DNA of 46,863 bases from an uncultured Clostridia bacterium. Lineage in GTDB: Bacteria > Bacillota > Clostridia > Oscillospirales > Acutalibacteraceae. The notes beneath the pieces were generated by a model that was not told where the DNA came from, made no database searches, and was given only the letters and a program-made list of their open reading frames with translations. The DNA is taken from contig CAMLSX010000014.1 of assembly GCA_946484175.1 (NCBI GenBank), forward strand, positions 1 to 46,863, given 5' to 3'. Below, in pieces: positions 25,013-31,987 of the stretch. Position 1 is the first letter of the stretch; the number at the start of each line of letters is the position of its first letter. Both the position numbers and the translations under genes were made by a program.

Positions 25013-25063
25013 GGGATTCTCCTCCATCCTGAATAAAAATAAAAAGAACTGAAAGTACTTTCT

Positions 25064-25092
25064 ATTATACCTGTCCGCTGTTGAAAAAACAA
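25064..25092 (-). promoter_or_regulatory. Promoter of the cyclophilin gene
   Basis: Minus strand TTGTTT (25087-25092), 17 bases, TATAAT (25064-25069). Good -10, moderate -35. Confidence 0.6.
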
Positions 25093-25219
25093 CCAAATTT
25101 TCGTGATTGATTCGCAGCGTTTTTGAAAAGTATTCGTTTTCTGTGTCTTCTCCCCCGCTTTTATGGTATACTGATAGTACGCCTTTGGGCAGGACTTCTG
25201 GAATATTGGAGGAAAACAT

Positions 25220-25969
25220 ATGAAATTGATCTCCTGGAATGTAAATGGTCTGCGGGCTTGCCTGGGAAAAGGATTTCTTGATTTTTTTGAGCAGCAAAAT
25301 GCAGATTTTTTCTGTTTGCAGGAAACCAAAATGCAGCCGGAACAGGCTGATTTTGAGCTTCCCGGCTATAATAAATACTGGAATTCCGCTGAGAAAAAGG
25401 GGTACTCCGGAACCGCCATTTTTACCCGTCACAAACCGCTCTCTGTTTCGTATGACATCGGCGACCCCGACCACGTTGGCGAAGGCAGAAGCATCACGCT
25501 GGAAATGGAGGATTTTTATCTGGTAACGGTGTACACACCAAATGCCCAGCGCGAACTGGTGCGGATTGACTACCGCATGGCGTGGGAAGATGCTTTCCGC
25601 CGGTATTTGATGGAGCTGGACGCAAAAAAGCCGGTCATTGCCTGCGGTGATATGAACGTAGCCCATCGCCCCATTGATCTGAAAAATCCCAAGCCCAATA
25701 TCGGCAACGCCGGGTATTCCTACGAAGAACGCGGGAAATTCTCTGAACTGCTGGCAAGCGGTTTTGTGGATACCTTCCGTGCACTGCATCCGGAAGAAAC
25801 CGGGGCTTATACGTGGTGGTCGTATATGGGCAATGCCCGCGCCAACAATACCGGCTGGCGCATCGATTACTTTCTGACATCCGAACGATTGCTTCCAAAA
25901 GTAACAGAAAGCCGGATTCATGCCGATGTTTTGGGCAGCGACCACTGCCCAATTGAACTGGTATTGTGA
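25220..25969 (+). CDS. xth: Exodeoxyribonuclease III / AP endonuclease
   Basis: A 249-residue exonuclease-endonuclease-phosphatase fold enzyme. ISWNVNGLRACLGKGF at the start, LQETKMQ (metal-binding Glu, about 36), YTPNAQRELVRIDYRM (catalytic Tyr), GDMNVAHRPIDLKNP (Asp/Asn) and SDHCPIEL at the end (Asp-His pair) are all present. It cuts DNA at abasic sites in base-excision repair. GGAGG precedes the ATG by 7 bases; TATACT at 25167-25172 is a likely -10. The DUF4037 gene follows after 20 bases, so the two probably form an operon. Confidence 0.95.
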   Translation: MKLISWNVNGLRACLGKGFLDFFEQQNADFFCLQETKMQPEQADFELPGYNKYWNSAEKKGYSGTAIFTRHKPLSVSYDIGDPDHVGEGRSITLEMEDFYLVTVYTPNAQRELVRIDYRMAWEDAFRRYLMELDAKKPVIACGDMNVAHRPIDLKNPKPNIGNAGYSYEERGKFSELLASGFVDTFRALHPEETGAYTWWSYMGNARANNTGWRIDYFLTSERLLPKVTESRIHADVLGSDHCPIELVL

Positions 25970-25989
25970 TAATACAGGAGGAAAAACAC

Positions 25990-27096
25990 ATGGCCTTTAT
26001 CAAAGGAAAAGACCTGTGCCGGGATTTTTTCCGAGAAGCAGCAGAACCACTGTTAAAAAGGTATTTTCCAGAATTGCTGTATTCAGCCGGATTATTGGGC
26101 TACGGTTCAGATGTGTTGGGGTATGACGACGAAGTTTCCACCGATCACATGTGGGGGCCGCGGTTCTACCTGTTCCTGCGCCCGGAGGACTTTCATCTTC
26201 GTCCGCAAATTCAGACTGTCTTTGCAAACAATCTGCCGGTTTCTTTTCAGGGGTACAGTGTCAATTTTTCACCTCCCGATCCCAATGACGGAGGCGTCCG
26301 CCATCCACTTCCGATTAAAAAAGGGCCTGTTTCCCCTCTGATTTTCATCTACACGCCGGAAGGATATCTCGAAGGCTATCTTGGAAAACCATCTCTGCAA
26401 AATCTGACACCAGCAGACTGGCTGGCTTTTTCCGAACACCGCCTGTTGGCGCTGAAATCTGCGGAATTTTATACCGACAGGCTGCATATGAAACAAATGC
26501 TGAAACCGCTGGCATTTTATCCGCTTGATGTGCGGAACTATTTGATTGCTTCCAACTGGTCGATTCTGGCAGAAGAGCATGCTTTTGTTGGCCGTTGTGC
26601 TCAGGTGGGCGATTCTCTCGGCTCTCGGCTGGCTTGCAGCCGGATTATCGAGCGCCTGATGCGTCTGTGTTTTCTCTATTGTGGTCAATACGCCCCCTAC
26701 AGCAAATGGTTTGGCACTGCGTTCTCTTCCCTTCCCATCAGTGATGTACTGAAACAGTCGATCGCTGATGCAATGGAGGCTTCTGACATTCAGAAAAGAG
26801 AGCCAGCATTGGTACAGGCACAGCTGCTGGTTTCCGAACTGCACAACCTCTCGCAATTGACCGAGCCGGTAGAAGTCCATCCACAAAAATATTTTGACCG
26901 GGCCATGACGGTCATTTATGCCGACCGCATTGCGGATGCAATGGCTCAGAGGCTGCGGGGTACCCCATTGGAAGGGCTTCCGCTTCTTGGAAGCATGAGT
27001 GAAGTTGCAAATCTGGTTACGTTTTCCGACAATCCCGTATGGCAATCGCGTATTCGTGCACTATACACGCCGGTAAAACCAAATCCTTTATCCTGA
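25990..27096 (+). CDS. DUF4037 domain protein (nucleotidyltransferase-like N-terminus)
   Basis: A 368-residue protein matching the DUF4037 family. The N-terminal segment LLGYGSDVLGYDDEVSTDHMWGPRFYLFL (about 36-64) has a G-S and D-D pattern reminiscent of a minimal nucleotidyltransferase active site, and the remainder is helical. The family often works as a stand-alone antibiotic-modifying or nucleotidyltransferase-like protein, but no substrate is established. The ATG at 25990 follows AGGAGG by 8 bases; the frame is open from 25966 without a ribosome site. Probably co-transcribed with xth and ended by the terminator at 27111. Confidence 0.75.
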   Translation: MAFIKGKDLCRDFFREAAEPLLKRYFPELLYSAGLLGYGSDVLGYDDEVSTDHMWGPRFYLFLRPEDFHLRPQIQTVFANNLPVSFQGYSVNFSPPDPNDGGVRHPLPIKKGPVSPLIFIYTPEGYLEGYLGKPSLQNLTPADWLAFSEHRLLALKSAEFYTDRLHMKQMLKPLAFYPLDVRNYLIASNWSILAEEHAFVGRCAQVGDSLGSRLACSRIIERLMRLCFLYCGQYAPYSKWFGTAFSSLPISDVLKQSIADAMEASDIQKREPALVQAQLLVSELHNLSQLTEPVEVHPQKYFDRAMTVIYADRIADAMAQRLRGTPLEGLPLLGSMSEVANLVTFSDNPVWQSRIRALYTPVKPNPLS

Positions 27097-27110
27097 ATCA
27101 TTTTTATCAG

Positions 27111-27149
27111 AGATGTTCTCCACGTGTTGAGGAGAACATCTTTGTTTTT
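27111..27149 (+). terminator. Terminator of the xth/DUF4037 operon
   Basis: GATGTTCTCC and GGAGAACATC form a 10-bp stem with a 9-base loop, followed by TTTGTTTTT. Confidence 0.85.
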
Positions 27150-27278
27150 GCATAAATTTTTTACACTTTTACACCAAAATGATGTATAATAAAAATATAA
27201 GATTTGTATTCTATTCAGGAACTGTTCAGCAAACCTGAGAATTTATATATTTATTTTGTCCAACAGGAGGGATCATTA

Positions 27279-28877
27279 ATGAAACTGTATTTTTACGGTG
27301 CCGATAAAGAAGTCACCGGCAGCTGCCATTGCCTCGAAGCCTGCGGTAAGACCTTTCTGATTGACTGCGGCCTGTATCAGGGCAGCGATAGCGAGAACAA
27401 CAATCAATTGCCCTTTAAAGCCTCTCAAATTGATTTTGTCATTGTAACGCACGCTCATATTGACCACAGTGGGCGGCTGCCCCTGTTGGTAAAAGAAGGG
27501 TTCCGAGGGAGGATTTTTGCGACCAGCGCCACTTGTGACCTGTTGGAAATCATGCTGATGGACAGTGCCCGGATTCAGGAAATGGATGCCGAATTGGAAA
27601 GCCGTAAAGGGCGCAGGGCCGGATTGGAAGAGTGTGAACCCCTGTATACGGTTCAGGATGCAGAAAACACCTTCCCATATTTGACTCCCTGCCGGTACGG
27701 AGAAACCGTCACCCCCGCCCCTGATATTTCTTTTACCATGACAGACGCCGGCCATCTGTTGGGTTCTTCCAGTGTGACGATTCATCTGACAGAGGGAGAA
27801 GTGACAAAAACCATCGTCTTTTCCGGCGATATTGGCAGTCCTAACCGTCCTATTATTCGCGACCCGCAGTATTTAAAGGAGGCCGATTATGTCGTGATGG
27901 AATCTACCTACGGAAATCGCGAGCATGAGCGGGTAGCGGATTGCCGTGCCGATCTGGCAAAGATTATCGATGATACTCTTTCCCGCGGTGGAAATGTCGT
28001 GATTCCCAGCTTTGCGGTAGGACGCACCCAGGAGCTCCTGTATTTACTCCGGGAAATGAAAGAACAGGGGCTGGTTGTCCATCATCCTGGATTCCCGGTA
28101 TATGTAGACAGCCCGCTTTCTGCACGCGCCACCAATATTTATAGCGGTGACCTGAGTGGATATGCCGATGAAGAAACGGTAGCCGTACTCAAAAGCGGTT
28201 ATAATCCCATCCGGTTCCCGGATTTGCACCTGTGTGAAAGTGTAGAAGAATCCAAAACGCTGAATACGGACGGTGTTCCAAAAGTGATTATCTCTTCCAG
28301 CGGTATGTGTGAAGCCGGACGTATTCGGCATCATCTGAAACATAACCTGTGGCGCAAGGAAAGTTCCATTCTGTTTGTGGGATATCAGGCAGAAGGAACT
28401 CTGGGCCGCCGTTTAATCGATGGTGTTCCCAGCGTGAAGCTGTTTGGGGAAGAAATTGTGGTCATGGCCAGAATTTATAATTTCCGGGCACTCTCTGCAC
28501 ATGCGGACAAAACCGGCCTGCTGCGCTGGATTACCTCCTTCTCCCCCATTCCGCGGCGTGTGTTTGTGGTTCACGGAGAAGCGGAAGCGGCTTCTTCCTT
28601 TGGTGCTACATTACAGGCCGTTGGATACCAGCCAGTCGTACCCAACTATCTGGCAGCCTATGATTTATTGACCGACCAGATGATCAGCGAAGGTCTGGAA
28701 CCCTCTGACAAACCTTCCCGTCAAAAGCGTCGCGCTGCTTCTTCTGTATATGCCCGTCTGGTCGCTGCCGGACGCCGCCTGTTACAGGTAATTGCCCACA
28801 ATGAGGGCGGCGCCAATAAAGACCTGGCCAAGTTTGCTGATCAGATCATCTCTCTTTGTGATAAATGGGATCGATAA
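27279..28877 (+). CDS. MBL-fold RNA hydrolase with beta-CASP domain
   Basis: A 532-residue metallo-beta-lactamase/beta-CASP nuclease related to CPSF-73 and archaeal/bacterial RNA-processing enzymes. VTHAHIDHSGRLP (about 53-65) is the zinc-binding HxHxDH motif, DAGHLLGSSS and FSGDIG supply further ligands, and SSSGMCEAGRIRHHL is the beta-CASP RNA-binding signature; LSAHADKTGLLRW and VHGEAEAA close the site. The last 70 residues are a basic helical tail. It likely acts as an RNA endo- or exonuclease in the cytoplasm. The ATG at 27279 follows AGGAGGG by 7 bases. A TATAAT near 27184 with a loosely spaced TTTACA upstream is its likely promoter. Confidence 0.88.
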   Translation: MKLYFYGADKEVTGSCHCLEACGKTFLIDCGLYQGSDSENNNQLPFKASQIDFVIVTHAHIDHSGRLPLLVKEGFRGRIFATSATCDLLEIMLMDSARIQEMDAELESRKGRRAGLEECEPLYTVQDAENTFPYLTPCRYGETVTPAPDISFTMTDAGHLLGSSSVTIHLTEGEVTKTIVFSGDIGSPNRPIIRDPQYLKEADYVVMESTYGNREHERVADCRADLAKIIDDTLSRGGNVVIPSFAVGRTQELLYLLREMKEQGLVVHHPGFPVYVDSPLSARATNIYSGDLSGYADEETVAVLKSGYNPIRFPDLHLCESVEESKTLNTDGVPKVIISSSGMCEAGRIRHHLKHNLWRKESSILFVGYQAEGTLGRRLIDGVPSVKLFGEEIVVMARIYNFRALSAHADKTGLLRWITSFSPIPRRVFVVHGEAEAASSFGATLQAVGYQPVVPNYLAAYDLLTDQMISEGLEPSDKPSRQKRRAASSVYARLVAAGRRLLQVIAHNEGGANKDLAKFADQIISLCDKWDR

Positions 28878-28885
28878 CTGAAAAA

Positions 28886-28926
28886 ACGCTTCCCAGCTGA
28901 TTTTATCGGCTGGGAAGCATTTTTGA
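28886..28926 (+). terminator. Terminator of the beta-CASP RNase gene
   Basis: GCTTCCCAGC and GCTGGGAAGC with an 11-base loop, then ATTTTT. It begins 9 bases after the stop. Confidence 0.85.
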
Positions 28927-28945
28927 TACAGAAGCTCTTCAAAAC

Positions 28946-28974
28946 TTGACAAGAAAAGGCCGCTAGTATAAAAT
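28946..28974 (+). promoter_or_regulatory. Strong promoter reading into the tRNA-Arg region
   Basis: Consensus TTGACA at 28946-28951, 17 bases, TAAAAT at 28969-28974 (TATAAA overlaps it at 15-base spacing). It is followed by a small hairpin at 29011-29037 and then the broken tRNA. It is typical of stable-RNA promoters. Confidence 0.65.
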
Positions 28975-29043
28975 ATATCTGTTGTCCATCAATCGAACAA
29001 CCGAAACAAAACCTGCTTTTGAATTTACAAAGCAGGTAAATAT

Positions 29044-29083
29044 GCCTCCGTAGTTAAATGGATATAACAAACCCCTCCTAAGG
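29044..29083 (+). pseudogene. 5' half of a tRNA-Arg(CCU), broken in the anticodon stem
   Basis: GCCTCCG (acceptor 5' strand), TA, the D arm GTTA...TAAC and an anticodon loop CTCCTAA with anticodon CCT are all in place, but only two pairs of the 3' anticodon stem remain before the sequence changes. No T arm or matching acceptor 3' strand follows. It retains its promoter (28946-28974). The break at the anticodon loop is the usual crossover point of tyrosine integrases, and the core CCTCCTAAG is shared with the intact tRNA at 29264. Confidence 0.7.
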
Positions 29084-29263
29084 TCTTGCCCTATCCGCGT
29101 GATACCCACAGGAAAGCGAGAAAACGCGAGAAAAACGCCGATTTCGCGACCTTGTGTCAAAGCCTCCGGCAATTTGGCACCCTGTTTGGTACCCTTTGGT
29201 GCCTTTTCGGGAAAACGTAGGGGATATGCCTTCAAAGCCCAATTTACCTAAATTTCATAATAT
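29084..29263 (-). other. Possible relic of an integrated element between the two tRNA-Arg sequences
   Basis: About 180 bases that belong to neither tRNA. On the minus strand a frame stays open from 29235 through here and on into the tRNA half (translated EKAPKGTKQGAKLPEALTQG and onward). Integrases whose gene overlaps the attachment site show such tails, so this may be the 3' end of a lost integrase gene. The similarity is by impression only. Confidence 0.3.
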
Positions 29264-29340
29264 GCGCCCGTAGCTCAGCAGGATAGAGCGTTCGCCTCCT
29301 AAGCGAAAGGCCGCGCGTTCGAATCGCGCCGGGCGTGCCA
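29264..29340 (+). tRNA. tRNA-Arg (anticodon CCT)
   Basis: A complete 77-base cloverleaf: acceptor GCGCCCG paired with CGGGCGT, D arm GCTC...GAGC, anticodon stem TTCGC/GCGAA with loop CTCCTAA, T arm GCGCG-TTCGAAT-CGCGC, discriminator G and an encoded CCA. It reads AGG codons. It differs clearly from the broken tRNA-Arg upstream and appears to be the functional copy. Confidence 0.97.
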
Positions 29341-29341
29341 A

Positions 29342-29379
29342 AAGGCCACACTCATGGATAGTCCTTGAGTGTGGCCTTG
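29342..29379. terminator. Hairpin after tRNA-Arg
   Basis: AAGGCCACACTCA pairs with TGAGTGTGGCCTT. A T-run is lacking directly after it, but its position just behind the tRNA suggests a terminator for the tRNA and for the converging gene at 29387. Confidence 0.6.
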
Positions 29380-29386
29380 ATTCATT

Positions 29387-29611
29387 TTAACCCTTAGGTG
29401 GGCACGAGTCGTTTCCGTAGGAATTCTTTTCTCGAATACGTCCGTCGGTCCCATGCACAACAAGCTCAGACCTGTTGTTTATTGCGATTTCTCTTGCAAT
29501 GGCTCTGGCCTCAGCTTGCGTTTCTGTTCTAACTGTTGCTCGCTGGTTTCCAGCTCCCTTGACCTGCCAACCGCCCTGAGGGTGTGGTGTAACATGTTGA
29601 TTTTTACCCAT
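29387..29611 (-). CDS. DUF2188 domain protein
   Basis: A 74-residue protein matching DUF2188: HVTPHPQGGWQVKGAGNQRAT, then a helix with AEARAIAREIA and the strand ELVVHGTDGRIREKNSYGND. The family is small, soluble and of unknown biochemical function; it often sits next to uncharacterised partners in accessory regions. Its start overlaps the end of the upstream gene by 8 bases, so the pair is translationally coupled. First gene inside the accessory region after the tRNA. Confidence 0.85.
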   Translation of the reverse strand: MGKNQHVTPHPQGGWQVKGAGNQRATVRTETQAEARAIAREIAINNRSELVVHGTDGRIREKNSYGNDSCPPKG

Positions 29612-30623
29612 TTTTACCCTCCATTATCTTATCGAAGTTTTTCTGCCAGTTTTCCGAATGGATGATGCGTGCCTTATGCAACTCATGGGAAAGTATCTCA
29701 GCTTTTGATAACTGCGAGATTGTTTCCCAGTCATTTTCCAAAACATACGTTGCGTTATTCGGCATGACACTTTCAAGGATATACAGATTTCTCTCAGTGA
29801 AGCCAAAAACAGCATATCCTTTGAATCCTGACCTTCCGTATGCAACGAAGTCCGGATGTTTCGCATAAATTGCCTCACAATTTCTAAGCATCATCTCGGT
29901 TCTGGTTTTGGTGTGCCCTTTTGTGAGGTTACCCAGTGTTTCTTTGACGATACTCCACGGATATTCGCCTTTAGGAAGAATATCCCAATTTACGGTAACG
30001 CGTTTTACGTTGCTTTGCTGCTCGGCAAAATCAACCGTACATTCTCCAAACAAGCCTAACAGCATGTTGGCTGTATTCAGTAACTTGCCGTGGTTTTCTT
30101 CAGAAAAGAGAATGTCGTCCGATACGATACAACGGGTTTCGTCGTCTACAATCAGGGTAAAACGGACTGAAAACGGCGCAAAGTAGTCTCTGTGGTATCG
30201 CTGCTTCTTGATGTAGGAAAAATCTGTGACAGGATTTAACTGACCTTTTCCCGCCCACTCATATCTTGTCCAATAGACAGTCTGAGTGTAATCTTCCAAA
30301 GGCAGGCTTTTATCCACAGTAAAGAACGGCTCAGCATTTTTCTTGGCATAGCGGTTCACACCGCTCGGCAATATTGTTGTACCATTCTCATCGGTTTCTT
30401 TGAAGCCAAAGGCTCTAAGTTTACCTTCAAATCGCCCTACATCTTCAACCCCCAAACGCACAGGCGTGCCGGGTACTGCTGCCGCAAAACAATTGCAGCT
30501 GTTAATTCGTGTTTGCTTGATTAAAATATTAATCACCTCGTTAGATATATTAACAAGGCAAAAAGAACAGACTCCTATTTTTCTCACTCCTTGGAGTTCA
30601 AATTTGCCAGAAGCAATTGACAA
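29604..30623 (-). CDS. Hypothetical protein paired with DUF2188
   Basis: I do not recognise the family. The frame gives up to 339 residues; no membrane segment or signal peptide is apparent in the conserved part. Mixed alpha/beta composition with many aromatics (YWTRYEWAGKGQL, KQRYHRDYFAPFSVRF) suggests a soluble enzyme or binding protein. The start is unclear: the annotated TTG at 30623 lies only a few bases from the predicted transcription start (-10 TATCAT on the minus strand at 30636-30641). GAGGTG near 30540 points to a start around 30530, giving about 308 residues from an unusual ATT, or a start further downstream. It overlaps the DUF2188 gene, and the two probably act together. Confidence 0.6.
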   Translation of the reverse strand: MSIASGKFELQGVRKIGVCSFCLVNISNEVINILIKQTRINSCNCFAAAVPGTPVRLGVEDVGRFEGKLRAFGFKETDENGTTILPSGVNRYAKKNAEPFFTVDKSLPLEDYTQTVYWTRYEWAGKGQLNPVTDFSYIKKQRYHRDYFAPFSVRFTLIVDDETRCIVSDDILFSEENHGKLLNTANMLLGLFGECTVDFAEQQSNVKRVTVNWDILPKGEYPWSIVKETLGNLTKGHTKTRTEMMLRNCEAIYAKHPDFVAYGRSGFKGYAVFGFTERNLYILESVMPNNATYVLENDWETISQLSKAEILSHELHKARIIHSENWQKNFDKIMEGKNG

Positions 30624-30690
30624 ATAGAGTCTTTTATGATATCATGTTGTAACGCAATTTGGAAATGATATCGTTGATATTGCTTCCGAA

Positions 30691-30731
30691 AGCCTCGCCA
30701 AGATTAGGCCCTTGGCGAGGCTTTTCTTTTT
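30691..30731. terminator. Hairpin with a T-run on the plus strand
   Basis: AGCCTCGCCAAG and CTTGGCGAGGCT form a 12-bp stem with an 8-base loop. The T-rich tail (TTTTCTTTTT) is on the plus strand, while both flanking genes are on the minus strand. It may still stop the Fic transcript (minus tail TTTCGG), or it may end an unannotated plus-strand RNA. Confidence 0.55.
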
Positions 30732-30799
30732 GCTATTGTTTTCTGTTGTAAACGCGTGCTCCGTTTTTGTCACACGCTACTATGCTGAACCTCTGTAGG

Positions 30800-31873
30800 T
30801 TATGTTCCTCTGGCGAGGTCGATCAACTCAGCAAAGAAGTATGTTTTACCTCGCTTTCGATCATCACACAGTAACACGCGCTTTTCTTCGAGCACGTTCA
30901 AATACCGTACAGCTTGACCGCGGGACACCGCCAATTCATCCTCCAGCATATTTGCATTAAGCACTGGGTGCGTAAAGAGGCACTCAATGATTTCATCAAA
31001 TTTCGGGCTGTTGATGCACTCCTTGACCGTGTTCTTTGTTTTGGTATATAAAGCGTTCAACGCATCAATATACCCTATATGCTTTAAGGTTTGCACTGAC
31101 ACCTTGTGAAGGAAGTACTTAATCCATTCGTCAAGCGAATTCGTTCTGGAATCAGTAAGCATGCGATAGTATACTGCCTTATCCATATTGATCGCTTCAC
31201 TAATATAGAAAAACGGGAAATTTATCACTTTCGCTTTGTAAAGATACAAGCTTATAAGCACGCGCCCAATACGGCCGTTGCCGTCAGAAAACGGATGTAT
31301 CGATTCAAATTGCGAATGAATCATAGCTGCTTTGATTAGAGGATTAAGCCCATCCTCGGAATTATTCATAAAGGATATCAGCTCATCCATATACTTCTTG
31401 GTTTCCGATGCTGCTGGCGGAGTATAAACAACCGTACCCGTGGAACTTTTGATTTGATTGTCCTTAATCTTATACTTTCCAAGCGTTTTTTCAAGCCCTG
31501 GTGCGATGATACCAGTCATCATGTACTCATGAATCTGTTTCATGAAGGTGTGAGTAAATTTACCAGTACGGAGATGATCTGCACCGAAAATCAGCGTTTT
31601 GATATGGTTGCGTACTTCAACCTGAATTTTCTCATCGCTCGGCTGCGGGCTGATCTCGCTTTTTAATACATCGGTGATGGTTGTTTGCGTACCCTCAATA
31701 TACATTGAAGAGATAGCTTCTTTTTTTTGGAGCATCGGGATCAGGATGCCATCAAATTGATAAGAATCAATCTTTGCCTCTAAAATACCCAGATTTTTTG
31801 AAGCATTGGCCAGTTCGTTGACAAAGTGCCCGACATCAAAATCCTTCGCACGATTCATGATGTACTCTAACAT
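30800..31873 (-). CDS. Fic domain protein (class II, with N-terminal inhibitory motif)
   Basis: A 357-residue protein. The active-site loop HPFSDGNGRIGR (193-204) matches HPFx(D/E)GNGRxxR, so AMP (or other NMP) transfer to a target hydroxyl is expected. SMYIEG (56-61) matches the (S/T)xxxE(G/N) motif of the inhibitory helix placed N-terminal to the Fic core, which keeps the enzyme off until released. The C-terminus (about 300-357) is a winged HTH with SRGQAVRYLNVLEEKRVL, suggesting DNA binding or autoregulation. The ATG at 31873 is 9 bases after GGGAG. Such proteins are common cargo of mobile elements and some act as toxins. No separate antitoxin is needed because the inhibitor is built in. 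Confidence 0.92.
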   Translation of the reverse strand: MLEYIMNRAKDFDVGHFVNELANASKNLGILEAKIDSYQFDGILIPMLQKKEAISSMYIEGTQTTITDVLKSEISPQPSDEKIQVEVRNHIKTLIFGADHLRTGKFTHTFMKQIHEYMMTGIIAPGLEKTLGKYKIKDNQIKSSTGTVVYTPPAASETKKYMDELISFMNNSEDGLNPLIKAAMIHSQFESIHPFSDGNGRIGRVLISLYLYKAKVINFPFFYISEAINMDKAVYYRMLTDSRTNSLDEWIKYFLHKVSVQTLKHIGYIDALNALYTKTKNTVKECINSPKFDEIIECLFTHPVLNANMLEDELAVSRGQAVRYLNVLEEKRVLLCDDRKRGKTYFFAELIDLARGT

Positions 31874-31931
31874 AGGCAAAATCTCCCTTCAAAATTACAA
31901 CCACAGTATACCACATCAAAAATCGCTTGTC

Positions 31932-31976
31932 AATAGCTAACGTGCATCTTTTTTATAAAGATGCACGTTAGCTATT
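31932..31976. terminator. Strong bidirectional hairpin between integrase and fic
   Basis: AATAGCTAACGTGCATCTTT and its exact complement form a 20-bp stem with a 5-base loop, flanked by A- and T-rich sequence. It closes the integrase transcript 12 bases after its stop codon. Confidence 0.85.
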
Positions 31977-31987
31977 TTGAGGAGCGG

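Noticed and set aside
25013-25945. Upstream extension of the cyclophilin frame to 486 codons
   Set aside because: The extra part is antisense to exonuclease III and crosses the cyclophilin promoter; the ATG at 25012 has a clear ribosome site.
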